This document shows positions 43,995 to 56,161 of a stretch of DNA of 64,000 bases, one piece after another; within the stretch, counting starts at the first letter, position 1; each line of letters begins with the position of its first letter. Location of the stretch: the NCBI GenBank assembly GCA_016647705.1, contig CM028338.1, positions 14,158,240 through 14,222,239 on the forward strand. Reading direction: 5' to 3'. The position numbers were made by a program, and so were the translations under genes. The notes below the pieces were generated by a model that worked only from the letters and a program-made list of their open reading frames with translations, had not been told where the DNA came from and searched no databases. Source of the DNA: Eucommia ulmoides (taxonomy: Eukaryota > Streptophyta > Magnoliopsida > Garryales > Eucommiaceae).

Positions 43995-46206
43995 TATTGG
44001 CACTTAGAGCCAGGGAAATGAATTGGATAATTATAAAATTTAAATACTTAATATTAAATAATTAATTTTTTTAAAGTATTTAATACTAAATATATACCCA
44101 AACATAATATAATAGAAAATAAACAATGTAGCACATAGCGATATATTCTGATTTGGTCAAGTATTTCCTACGACTAGTCCCTCGAATTCTATGAAGATTT
44201 GCAATCCACTAAACCCCTTTAATCCCTTTACTAGGTAGAAACCAAACTCTTACAATGATTTTTTTACAAGCACAAAATCAATCTTTACAAATTACTCTTT
44301 CCTCAAACCAATGATGAACCCTATCTTTTTACCAAATTAAAGATTAATCTAAGACTCTCTCACTTATCATTTTTACAGGGAATGATGAACCTTTACAATT
44401 CACTCAAAAAACACAATTCAATTACCGGAAGAATCAAAACCTAATTCTTTTTAAAGAAAAAGAATAACCTAACATTTTTGCAGGATAAAGATCAAACTCT
44501 AATATGTTTAATAGGAAAAAGATCGAAATTTAGCTACCCTGACTAGACACCATCCCAAATGTGTCTAATTCGCTCAAACTCATAAATACAAAAAATATAA
44601 GTTTATTCTCATAAAGAGCTTCTACCACCTCAATACAAATATGTTCAATTAATGACCCGAATAATTACTATATGATAGATACGATGTGAGATAAATAAAA
44701 TCCGATTAAATAACAAAGTAGGTAACACAATTTGAAGCATGCAATCAGATAATCAAATAAAATCGTTTAAAATAATTTTTCAAGCTTGTAAGTTTAAAAT
44801 AATTTTCTAAACAATATTACCAAGCAAGTAAGCAATAATAATAACTTCACATTAAATACCAAAGCTTGAAAAGATCTTATTGGGAAACACCAAAGATAAT
44901 GATAGAATCGGAATAGAATATAAGTTGGTGACGCCAAATCATAAGCGCTTTAGATCAAGAACGAAGAATAAATCTCTTACAAAAAGTCTCAGCATAAATA
45001 TAAATCTTAGAAAGACTTGAACTGATTGTTTTTTATGTGTTAATCTCTATTCCCGCAAGTTTCTATTAATAGACAAATATCAAGCCCTCCAATGGCTAGT
45101 TTTTCAAATATATGTTTCTGAAAGACATTCTTAAACCCCATATAACATTACCTTTTATTTCAAGTGTATTCCACATTAAAATATCTTTCAATTCTCTTAA
45201 TTAAGTCCACAAAACTATTCTCAATTTAAAACCATAATGATATGAAGTATTAATCCATTTAAATTAGGAGAATCTTAAAGTATATGGACCAAATCAATAG
45301 GGATAATAGAATATGTATACTATATCTTAATTAAATTCAAATTCCCCAAATCTCCCTCTTGGAATCCTAAAAAACAGATAGTTTTTCACCAAGAGACCAA
45401 GTCACACGAAACCTCAACGGACTCAATTGGTTGACCGAGCCTTGACGATCGATTAACCGACTGATCCAAAGCCGAAACACAACCTAAACCTACAGGCCAA
45501 TCGATTGACCGACTGCCTCCAATCGGTTAACCGACTTACTCCAATCGGTTGACTGATTAGCTCAGGCTGTTCTAATTTCTCTTTAATTTACCCACTGACT
45601 CAAACGGTTGACCGATTGCCTCCAATTGGTTAACCGATTGGTTCATGTTATTCATTTTTTTGCCAATTCAACCACTGTTTCAAACAGTTGATTGACCTCT
45701 TTAATTCGGTTAACTGACTGGATCAGTAGCACCTCAATTTTGTTCCAAAACTTATTGTTTAATTCGGTTGACCAATTACTTTTCTCGGTTGACCGATTTG
45801 ACTAGATTACTTCACTTTTTATACTTTAAAACATGTTTTCTTTTTAGTTCAATTATCAAATTAATTTCACATAAGGAGCAAATTCAATATCTTAAATTAA
45901 CATCTTAAATTCTATTATTTCATATCAAGACACACATAAAAATAACTTATTTAAAGTGTCGTGTGTGATCCTAATTCGAGTTGCATTAAGAGTATTTAAG
46001 TAGATAAATGTTTTCACCTAATTTTCTTCAAAGTCTTCCAAACTCTTCATATCTTCATTACGTTCATATTGTACATTTTATGTTTTATTCATAAGGTCTT
46101 CTTCTTAACCAAATGTATGGAACTCTTTTATGAAACACTCAACAAAATCATTAGTTCTAACAAAAATATCAATACTTAATTATTCATCAAAACCTAGGGT
46201 TCAACA
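43995..46206 (-). repeat. 3' LTR of copia element C
   Basis: Minus strand from TGTTGAACCCTAGGTTTTGA (46206) to GTGCCAATA (43995). Between about 45405 and 45800 it carries around a dozen CGGTTGACCGA / CGGTTAACCGA motifs. Confidence 0.85.
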
Positions 46207-46222
46207 ATCTCTCCATTTTTTA
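46207..46222 (-). other. Polypurine tract of element C
   Basis: AAAAAATGGAGAGAT on the minus strand directly before the 3' LTR start TGTTGAACC. Confidence 0.7.
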
Positions 46223-46820
46223 TGATGATAATTAACTTTGATATTTTCTTAAATAAAGAATGTAACCATGCTCCCCCTAAATCCTAGAACAGATATTTAA
46301 ACTCATTTAAGTATAAATATAAAAACAAAAGTAAACAATAATAAAGATATGTAATATAAGCTCAATTTAACCAATTTAATCAGTAACGATATTCAACATC
46401 AAGCCCAATAACTAACATCTATGAAAACAAAAGTAAACAATGATAAAGATATGCATTATAAGCCCAATTTAATCAATAATGATATTCAACATTAAACCCA
46501 ATAACTAACGTCTCCCTTTAATCCATGCAATGCTTAGGCGAACAAATTCCTAAATATTAACTAACTCATTTAAACATCAACTTCTCCTCCTTTGACATCT
46601 CAAAAATGGGGGCGGAGACCCAAAAACGTCACTCTAAGCATACATCGTTATGCCTAGCTATACCTAAACCTCAAATAATTTTCATGAATTGATCTTCCAC
46701 AAGAGGTTTAGTAAAAATATCGGCAAACTGATTGGAGGTATCAACATACTCAATAGTTACATCCATTTTCAGAATGTGATCATGAATAAAATGATGTCTA
46801 ATCTCTATGTGCTTAGTTTG
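46223..46820 (-). other. 3' internal noncoding region of element C
   Basis: AT-rich; contains CTAGGATTTAGGGGGAGCAT on the minus strand (about 46266-46287), an extra purine tract matching the left-edge copy at about 2205-2225. A ~60-bp phrase with ACAAAAGTAAACAATRATAAAGATATG is present twice (about 46327-46400 and 46427-46500). Confidence 0.5.
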
Positions 46821-47583
46821 TTAGTGTTGTGTTGGATTCTTACTCAAGTATATAGCACTTTTATTATCACAGTAAATAGGGACTTCCTCCATACATATTC
46901 CAAAATTATATAATTGTTGTTTAATATATAGAATTTGAGCACAACAATTATTAGTTTCCATGTACTCAGGCTGAGTAATTGATAAGGCAATTGAGTTCTG
47001 TTTATTGCTAGACCAAGAAACCAAAGCGTGTCCTAAAAAGTGACATGACCCACTTGTGCTTTTGCGCTCAACTTTGCATTAGGTAAAATCAGCGTCGGAG
47101 TAACTAGTTAACTTAAAGTCCCTCCCCCTAGGATACTATAATCTTAGGTCACTCGTCCATTTCAAATATCGAAAGATTCGTTTAACCGCAGTTAAATGCG
47201 ATTCTTTAGGACAAGACTGAAATCTAACACACAAGCATAGACTAAACATTATGTTAGGTCTACTAGCAGTAAGATACAACAAGCTACCAATCATACCTCT
47301 ATACATTTTCTCATTTACTTTTTTGCCCATATCATTTTTGTCTATTTTTGTAGTTGTTGTTATGGGAGTTTTGTATTTTTTAACACCATCTAAGCCCTAT
47401 TTTTTCAATAACTCTTTAGTGTACTTGAATTAATTAATAAAAATTTCTTCTTTGATTTGCTTGATTTGAAACCCAAGAAAGAAGGTTAACTCTCCCATCG
47501 TACTTATTTCAAACTCCACCTGCATAATCTTGGCAAACTCTTAATAAAAATCCTTATTAGTAGAACCAAATATAATATCATCA

Positions 47584-47639
<56 letters not shown>

Positions 47640-48429
47640 TGATAGGATATCAGAATCATTTTGCTTGATAAATAAAGTTATATCACTAAGACCCCATCGA
47701 AAATAATTTTTGATCAAATATCGGCTAAATCTCTCATACCAAGCTCTCGAAGCTTGTTTGAGCCCATACAAAACCTTTCGAAGTTTAAACACATGATTGG
47801 GAAGTTTATCAATCTCAAATCTCGATAATTGTTCGACATAAACTTCTTCTAATAGGAAACTATTTAAGAATGCACTATTTACATCCATTTGATATAATTT
47901 AAAATTCCGTGAACATGCAAAGGCGAGTAAACATTCTAATAACTTCTAATCTAGCTACAAGAGTATAAGTCTCATCATAATCAATACATTCTTCTTGATT
48001 ATAGCCTTGTGCTATTACTCTTGCTTTATTTCTAATTACCATACATGTTTCATCATTTTTATTACGAAAAACTCATTTAGTACCAATTAAGGGATGAAAG
48101 TCCGGTCTAGGAATTAGAGACCACACATTATTACGTTCAAATTGAACTAATTCTTCTTGTATCTCAGAGATCAAAGATTCATCAGTTAACGCCTCCTTCA
48201 CATTCTTAGGCTTAATTTGAGATAGAAAAGCAAGATTAATTATATCTCTAAGAGAGGATCTTGTACTTACACCTTTCTCAAAATTATAAATAATTTCTTT
48301 TGCCGAATGTCCCGGCATTGTCTTTATAAAGTGGTAAAGTCGTCTCCTCTTCTTTTGGTTCTTCATTCTATGGTTCATTTGTCGTATCACCTTCTTAGTT
48401 TTAGTTATTTTGTGTACGGCTTCAATCAA
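46821..48429 (-). pseudogene. Element C pol: RT and RNase H remnants
   Basis: Minus-strand pieces include EALTDESLISEIQEELVQFE and WSLIPRP, the usual copia lead-in to RT, then MDVNSAFLNSFLLEEVYVEQ, VFKLRKVLYGLKQASRAWYE and YADDIIFGSTN (the RT active-site block). Further on are KMYRGMIGSLLYLTASRPNI and LKWTSDLRL. RNase H has VSWSSNKQNSIALSITQPEY and YCDNKSAIYLSKNP. These are textbook Ty1/copia motifs. A 53-bp AT dinucleotide run (47586-47638) lies immediately ahead of YADD. Several breaks; fossil. Confidence 0.85.
47586..47638. repeat. (AT)n microsatellite in copia RT
   Basis: An uninterrupted 53-bp AT dinucleotide run, read on the minus strand as alternating Tyr-Ile directly before the YADD block. 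Confidence 0.95.
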
Positions 48430-48699
48430 AAATATTTAGGAAGACAATTCTCACTTAGCATTTTTTTGGACATTTTCCTGAAGCGTTTTGTTTTTCCTCT
48501 CCACAATACCAGTTTGTTGTGGCAGTCTTTGGCATATTCTTCATCACTTACATGACCATCGTCTTTAGGTGTAAAAGACGTAATTTTAGCATTTATCTTT
48601 CATCACGTCCTAAGAACAACATTTTCATAGGAACAATTTGTCATTCCATAAAGATATTTATTTAATAACCTGCAAGAAACACCTCAAAAAGTTCCTAGA

Positions 48700-50060
48700 T
48701 GGTACCCATTCTACGTGGGTCCAATTTTGTTAGTTGGATCCTCCTTTGTTCTTTTATGAACCTATACTAGCTTACATTTAGATCTCTTCAAAAAATATTT
48801 GCTAGATGTATGCGCCACAATATTACAGTTAAAACATTTTCAAAACTTTCTTAGTTTCAGATAAGAATGTTTTAAATCTCTTTTGCTTAACATTTTTCTG
48901 GAAGCCAAGACCAGCTTTGTCAAAAACACCTTTAGAATTTTTCAAAAGTTTTTTGCAATTATTTTTACTATTTGTAAACTTGAGAACAATGGAGTCTAAG
49001 TCCATAACTTTGGATCTTAACTCATTTTGTTTTTCTAAATCACATGAAACAATTTTTTAAATCAATTTTTTAAGATCAATATTTTTGGCCTCGAAATTTT
49101 CAATGCGTTTATTTAATGTAATCATTGTACCTTGTAGAGCATTAATTTGAGAACATTAATCGTTATAATCATGCAATAATTCTTGAAAAATATAAAATAA
49201 TTCATCAAAATCCGAAGGATAAGAACTAAAGCATTTAATTACCTCAATCTTATTGGCAATAAGGGCAAACGTCGGAGTTCCCTCATCTTCCCTTAATGCT
49301 TCAAACTACTAGAATCAGCATCTTCCTATGTTTCTTTCGTAGATCTCTCTTTCTTCTTTAGTTTTCTTTCTGATCCAACCTCATATTGTAGCATGGCCGT
49401 CTCGGGGGTTATCAAATCACCGATGAATTCATCGATAGTGAATTTGGTAAGATCTTTGGCCTCCTTGATTGCAATCACTTTTGATTACTAGATTTTGGTT
49501 AATGATATTAAATTATTTTGTACTTTTTGATCCATGGAATATAGTTTTCCAAGCTGATCAAGATTGTTTCATATATTGGTAAATCTCACAAACATTTCCG
49601 AGATTGTTTCTGCATCACCCATTCTGAACACTTCAAATTAATGAGTATATGCATTGATTTTGGATTGCTTCACTTGCTTAGTTCCCTCATATGAGGTTTT
49701 CAATGTATCCTACATTTTTTTCGCAGAAACACAACCTAAAACTTCACTATACTCGTTTGCATCTAAGAAACAAAGTAAAATGTTAATAGCTTAAGAGTTA
49801 ATAGACATTTTTTGTTTATCAAAGGAATTTAGTTGTTCCTTCCCCTTAATTATTCCATTCTTTTTAGAAATATACAGACCATCTTCAATAACCAACCATA
49901 CCTCATAATTAGTAGCTTAAAAAAATGCAATCATCTTTTTCTTCTAAAAAGCGTAATTACTACCTATAAACAGAGGTGGACGGTGTATAGATTGCCCTTC
50001 ATTGATAGAGTCCATGTAATCATACCATATAATCTTTATTAGCTGGGATTTTAAGCCAAA
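48700..50060 (-). pseudogene. Element C gag remnant with zinc knuckle
   Basis: On the minus strand a CFNCNIVAHTSS phrase (about 48790-48840) resembles a CCHC zinc knuckle, the RNA-binding end of Gag. It is followed by a Lys-rich tail and a GPTNG-like region, the usual start of protease/integrase in copia. Sequence between there and the primer site at 50073 is gag-like by position only; no long frame survives. Confidence 0.5.
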
Positions 50061-50072
50061 TGGGTTAAACCA

Positions 50073-50084
50073 GCTCTGGTACCA
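50073..50084 (-). other. Primer-binding site of element C, tRNA-iMet type
   Basis: TGGTACCAGAGC on the minus strand, two to three bases after the LTR end, matches the initiator-Met site TGGTATCAGAGC with one change. Confidence 0.85.
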
Positions 50085-50086
50085 AT

Positions 50087-52310
50087 TGTTGGCCCAAACA
50101 GTTACCTAAGAAGGAAGGTGAATTGGGTAGTTACAAAATTTAAACAATTAATTCTTTAAACGATTAATATCAAATAATCAATTTTCCTAAATTAATTGTT
50201 ATCTTAGTTACGCAGCGGATAAGTGTTTAATATTAAGTGCACACCCAAATACAATATAATAAAAAATAAACAATGCAACACACAACGATATATCCAAATT
50301 TGGTCAAGTTAGTCTTCCTTACGTCCAATCCCCCGAGTTCCATGGAGATTCGCAATCCACTAAACCCCTTTGATCCCTTTACCAGGTAGGGACCAAACCT
50401 TTATAATGATTCTTTTATAGGCACATAATCAACCTTTACAAATTACTCTTTTCCCAGGATAAGGATTAACCCTATCTTTTTACCAAGCCAAAGATTAACC
50501 TAACACTCTCTCACTTATTCATTCACAGGGAATGATGAACCTTTATAATTCACTCAAAAAACACAATTTAATTACCTTAGGAATCAAAACCTAATTCTTT
50601 TCAAAGGAAAAGAATAATCTAACCTTTTTGCAGGAGAAAGATCAAACCATAATTTTTTTCATAGGGAAAAGATTGAACTCTAACTACCCTGACTAAACAC
50701 TGTCCCAAACATGTTTAATCTACTCAAACTCATAAATACAAAAATATAAGTTTCTTCTCACAAGGAGCTTCTACCACCTCAATACGAATATGCTCAATTA
50801 ATTACCCAAATAATTACTATATGATAGATACAATGTGAGACAAATAAAATTTGATTAAGTAACAAAGTGGGTAACACAATTTTAAGCACGTAATAAGATA
50901 ATAAAATAAAATGATTTAAAATAGATTTTTCAGGATTATAAGTTTAAAACGATTTTCTAAACAATCTTAAACCAAGTAAGCAATAATAATATAACTTCAA
51001 ATTAAATAACAAAGCTTCTAAAGATCTCACCGAGAAATACCGAAGATAATGATAGAATCACAATAGAACACAAGTTGGTGACGCCAAATCACGAGCGCTT
51101 TAGATCAAGAATGTAGAATAAATCTCTCACAAAAATCTCATTGTAAATGTAACTCTTAGAAAAGTTTGAAATTATTGTTCTTGATGCGTTAATCTCTATT
51201 CCCACAGGTCTCTATTAATCGACATATATCAAGCTCTCCAATGGCTAGTTTTTCAGATATGTCTCTAAAAGACATTCTTAGACCCTATATAATACTACCT
51301 TTCATTTCAGGTGTATTCCATAATAAAATATCTTTCAATTCTCTCAATTAAGTCCACAAAACTATTCTCAATTTAAAACCATAAAGACATTAAGTATTAA
51401 TTCAATTAAATTAGGAGAATCTCAAATTATATGGGCCAAATCAAAAGGGATAATAGAATAGATAGACCATATTTTAATTAAGTTCAAATCCCCCAAATCT
51501 CTCCCTTGGAATCCTAAAAAACAGATAGTTTTTTAGCAAGAGACCAAGTCACACGAATCCTCAACTAACTCAGTCAGTTGATTGATCCCGGTGATTGGTT
51601 AACCAACCGATCCAGAGTCGAAACACAGCCTAAACCTTAAGGCCAGTCGGTTGACCGATTGGTTCAGGTTGTTTCAGTTTCTCTTTAATTTACCCACTGA
51701 CACAAACAGTTGACCGATTGCCTCCAATCGATTGACCAATTGGTTCAGGTTACTCACTTCTTTCGCCACTTTAATCACTATTTCAAACAGTTGACCGACC
51801 TCTTTAATTCAGTTGACCAACTGGATCAGTAGCACCTCATTTATGCTCCAAAACTCACTATTTTATTCGGTTAACCGATTACTTTTCTCGGTTGACAAAT
51901 TTGACTAGATTACTTCACTTTCAATACTTTAAAAACATGTTTTCTATTTAGTTCAATTATCAAATTAATTTCACATAAGGTGCACATTTAATATCTTAAA
52001 TTAAGATGTTAAACTCTATCATTTCATATTAAGACACACGTGAAAATAACTCATTTAAAGTATCATGTGTGATTCTAATTCGGGATACATTAAGAGTATA
52101 TTAGTAGAGAGTTATTTTCACTTAATTTTATTTAAGGTCTTCAAAACTCTTCATATCTTTATTGTGTCCATCTTGCACCCATTATGTTTTCTTCATAAGG
52201 TATTCTTCTTAACCAACTACATGGAACTCTTTTATGAAACACTAAACAAAATCATTAGTTCCATAAAAAACATCAATACTTAATTGTTCATCAAAACCTA
52301 GGGTTCGACA
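50087..52310 (-). repeat. 5' LTR of copia element C
   Basis: 2224 bp, minus strand from TGTCGAACCCTAGGTTTTGA (52310) to GGGCCAACA (50087). GGTTGACCGA motifs cluster at about 51555-51900. Confidence 0.88.
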
Positions 52311-53837
52311 TTAAGTATTTTTTGCTCTTAAAATTTAGAGTGCATGTACAATGATTTCATATAGATTCAAAATCAAAATATTTGATCCTGAGCATTCTTG
52401 AAGAATTTTGGCATGTGTGATGAATGTGATATTCAAATTAGGGGTAATTTTTACTTAATTTTCCTCCTATATGTCAGATTTCGTATTTTTTTTTTCTAAA
52501 CACCCTATGTTTATAAAACGTGGTAGAAAGTACAGTTGAAAATTAAACTGCAAAGCAGTGTGCTTGATGCTTTTAGCTAACCACACATTTATGCGGTTGC
52601 AATTATTGGGTTTTGTATGATGCTTGAATCGATTTAGGGAATTTCAAGTATGTTGAATTTCATCATTCCAATTCATGTTGAGGTATGTTGAACTTCATTA
52701 TTCAATTTTATTTTATTTTTTATTTTTTATTTTTGAGGAGTTGAAATTTATGTGAAAAGATCATTCTCTTTTCATTTTATATGTTCTTGATATTTCCTGG
52801 TCATCCCAAAATCATTCTTATCACTTCTTTGAAGGTGAAATCCATTTCTATTTTTATTTTCTTTTTATTTTTAGTCTATTCCCCTACTCTCATTCCGCAT
52901 CTCCCAATGACTGGAGATTTACATGGCATTTGTTTGTTTAGGTGGCATTTGTGTAGTATTTCTATTCTGAACCACAGAAAATGAGAGAGAGAGAGAGAGA
53001 GAAAGATGGTATGGAGAAAAGATGATGAGGGGATGGTGGCAAGATTGTAATTAGCCAGATTTGGCCTCTGGGGTTTATATTGCTCAGAATCCTCCAGATC
53101 TGGCCGAGTCTCTTACCACTACTATCACCACGCCATCTCTACTCCATGTTAGTTGTATCTTTCATCCCATGGAGGTATCTATCCCTGTAAAACCTCTTGG
53201 TTTTTGTCTTGCAAACTCATCAAGTTTCAACGATCATTCCTACCTTCCTCACCATTCGCCTACCACGTTTGTTCCCTACTTCATTCTCTAGATTTATTGC
53301 TTTTATGTGAATAATATTTGATTTATGTTTAACTCTTTGTAATTGTAAAGGTCTCTAGTTGTTTTTAGTGTAGTTGTTGTTGGATTTTCAGTGTGAAGAA
53401 ATTTGGTTAAATTTAGTGAAATGTCTAGTCAATTTTCTATAATTTTTTAAGATATCAAGTTGAATTTAGTGAAATTTCTAGTTAATTTTCTTGACAAGAT
53501 CTATTTGAATTTAGTGAAATTTCTTGTCAATATTCAATAATTTTTTAAGATATCAGGTTGAATTTAGTAAAAATTTCTTGTTAATTTCAGTAAATTGTGA
53601 AGATATCTAGTTGAATTTAGTATAATTGTTTCACCATGCACCAATTCACCATTTTCACCATGCACCATGTACCTTTAAAGACTCAATTTAGGATTCCAGA
53701 ATCATACACCAATTTAGGCTTTAAACAAAATCTATGTTTCTCCAATTTAATTTCTAGTTTGATTTGAATTTCAATTTCAACTGTTTCTTCGATTGTTTTT
53801 TTTCTGCAATTTTTTTTTTCAATTTCCTATATGAAAC
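52311..53837. other. Non-repeat stretch with small repeats; no supported gene
   Basis: Holds a GA dinucleotide run (52983-53002), a GC-richer part with an unremarkable 76-codon plus-strand frame (53061-53291) that I do not recognize, and tandem repeats at 53405-53640. It might include leader or intron sequence of a host gene, since CT-rich text and splice-like signals occur, but no exon can be named. Confidence 0.35.
53405..53640 (+). repeat. Degenerate tandem repeats around TTGAATTTAGTGAAATTTCT
   Basis: The phrase AATTTAGTGAAATTTCTNGTNAATTT recurs about four times at 53410-53620, alternating with TTTTTTAAGATATCNNGT (53445, 53545, and a form at 53600); the higher-order period is about 100 bp. 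Confidence 0.7.
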
Positions 53838-56019
53838 TATTGAACCTAATGTTTTGATGGATAATTAAATTTTGATGTTACATGGAACTAAAGTTTTTAT
53901 TGAGTTGTTTCAGATTTAAGTTCCATATGTTGAAATGAGAAAAAGAATTGGTTAAAAAGAATAATCATTGAAGAATTCGTGACGGGTGCAAGATGAAGGC
54001 AATGTAGATTTTCAGAGTATTGAAGACGTTTAAGACAATTTAGGTTAAAACAACTCATTACCTTTGTACTCTTAGTGCAACTCGAATTATGATCATGCAT
54101 AACACTTAATGAATAAATCTTATGTATGCCTTAATCAAAAGTGATAAATTCAAGATTATAAATGGTTGTTATAATGTGTTGAAGCATAAAATTGTTTGTG
54201 GTTAAGGGTCTAATTGAAAAAGTAGTTTTAACAGTTAAAATAGTGTGTTTTCAAGATAATTCGGTCAACTAACAAAAAGAGTCAGTTGATTAATAAAAAC
54301 AATTGCTTGAGGAAGTAAAATGGGTAACTTACTGGTCAATTCAGCCAACTGACAGGTAGGGTTGATCGACGAACCATTCCCGTAGCTAAAAACAGAAAAT
54401 TGAAGAAACATACTAATCCGATCAGTCAACTAACCAGTAGGTCAGTCAACCAAATAGACTAGTATAATGATCAAAATTCTAACCATTGTACAGGGTCGGT
54501 CAACCAGCGATGTGGCCGGTTAACCGATGTCTGCAGTCAAAGAGTTTGATTAACTTAGTTTTTGGGTCAATTCTCCTCAATTTTGACGATTTTAAATGAG
54601 GTTTTCAAGGGAATTAAAAGTGTTACTTTTTTTTTTTATATATATATATATATATCGTATGTTATGTGTTCTCTATCTATTTAGTCCACATATTTAATTA
54701 TTCTCTTAATTGAATTAATGAAACTACTTCCTATCCTTAAGGATTTTGAATTGAAAAATTTTGGGGGACCAAATCGAGTTTTTCTAAAATTATTTTTAAA
54801 TGAAACATATTTATTTTGAAGATATATGATATATGGGATTTTAGATTATCATTTAATGACATATCTTTTGAAAATTAGCTGTTATAGGTCTAGTTCTAGA
54901 TCTATTAATAGAGATCTGCAAGATTCATAATAATTAATCAAGAACATTCAGATTTTGGCTATTATAAGGGAGATTTTTCTACGTTGAAATTTATAAGTGA
55001 GATTAATGAAAGAGTTCTTGATCGAAGTGTTAAAAGTTTTTGTCACCGATTTGTGTTCGTTACTATGCTATCGTAATTATTTTCAACGAATTCTAGTGAG
55101 AACTTTCCACGCTAATTACTTTGTTTTCTTAGATTATTTGTTTAATTACTTGAATTAATTGTTTTTGAGAAAAAATCTTTTTTAAATCTAATTTTAAAAA
55201 AACCTTTTAAAAAGATTGTATTAAAGAAATCTGATTATCTGTTCTTTGTGAGTTAAATTGTTTAAATCAGATTTGTACTTCACATAGAATCTATCACTTA
55301 GTATTTTGTAATATTAATTGAGAATAGTTGTATTGATGTAGTAGAAACTCCTTGTGGGAAGAAACTTAAAAATCTTCTATATTTGCGAGTTTGAGTGGAT
55401 TAAACATGTTTGGAATGGTGTTTAATCACAGTAGCTAGGTTTTAATCATTACCTTGTGAAAAAAACAAGGGTTTAATCCTTAGCCTGAGAAAATGATTAA
55501 TGGTTGATCTTTAACCTACAAAAAGATTAGATTAATCTTTAGCCTTTTAAAAGATTAGGTTTTAATTCTTCATGTAATAGAATTAAAAGTGTTGTAAATG
55601 TTCTTTCTAAGCTTGTGAAAAGGATAAGTGCAATAGTGTGAGAGAGTGATGGGTTGATTCTGAGCCTGTGAAAAGAATCAGTGTTGTAAAAGTTGATTTT
55701 GAACGTGTGAAAAGAATCAGGCTTGTAAGAGTTTAATTCCTAGCTGAGAAAGGAATCAAAGGGTTAGTGGATTACGAAATTCCTGTGGTGCTCAGGGGAC
55801 TGTACGTAGGTAAGACTAGCTTGCCGAACCAGAATAAATCTTTGTGTGTTGTATTGTAACTTTTTTGTTTGTTTGCGTGTGTACTTAGATAAATATATTT
55901 TCGCTACTTAACAAGATAATAATCAATTAGGAAAATTGATATATTGGATTTGAATTTATTGTTTAGGTTTTTATAACTACCCTAATTTGCCCCCCTCTTG
56001 GTAGATCTTTGGGCCAACA
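53838..56019 (+). repeat. Solo copia LTR
   Basis: 2182 bp from TATTGAACCTAATGTTTTGA to GGGCCAACA, same family as the LTRs of element C (reverse) and 2289-4577. Flanking 5-mers GAAAC (53833-53837) and AAAAC (56020-56024) agree at four of five bases. No internal sequence adjoins either end, so LTR-LTR recombination most likely removed it. GGTCAACCG-type motifs lie at 54250-54540; a (TA)n run is at 54638-54656. Confidence 0.88.
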
Positions 56020-56161
56020 AAAACCTATATTAGAAGTAGGTTCTTCTGAAAAATGATCTAATTTTCTAATTGATTTGCAGGAAATATTCAAAATTTTCCA
56101 TTCTAAGTCATTGGAAAATTGACATTCTAGAGTTGAATGTTTGTCTTAATTTTAGGTTTTT
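56020..56161. other. Short unique segment between solo LTR and element R
   Basis: 142 bp ending TTTTAGGTTTTT. It includes TTGATTTGCAG and TTAATTTTAG, which look like plant splice acceptors on the plus strand, but no exon can be confirmed. Confidence 0.3.

Larger units (their letters stand above)
43995..52310 (-). mobile_element. Ty1/copia (Sirevirus-like) element C with both LTRs
   Basis: The minus-strand element has a 5' LTR at 50087-52310, tRNA-iMet primer site (50073-50084), gag, pol remnants, polypurine tract (46207-46222) and 3' LTR at 43995-46206. Both LTRs are about 2.2 kb and match the left-edge and solo copies. In the 80 bases at the LTR start I count about seven differences between the pair. 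Flanks are ATGAG and TTAAG, only 3 of 5 alike, so the duplication is decayed or lost. The internal region (about 3.9 kb) is shorter than an intact Sirevirus. It is a fossil with more than ten breaks. Confidence 0.85.

Noticed and set aside
47541-47888. Alternating Tyr-Ile run as a membrane segment
   Set aside because: It is a dinucleotide microsatellite read in frame within copia RT.
43990-52315. ATGAG/TTAAG as a target duplication of copia element C
   Set aside because: Only three of five bases agree, which is too weak to claim.
53061-53291. 76-codon frame as a small protein gene
   Set aside because: No recognizable family, no start context or conservation evidence; kept only as part of an unassigned region.
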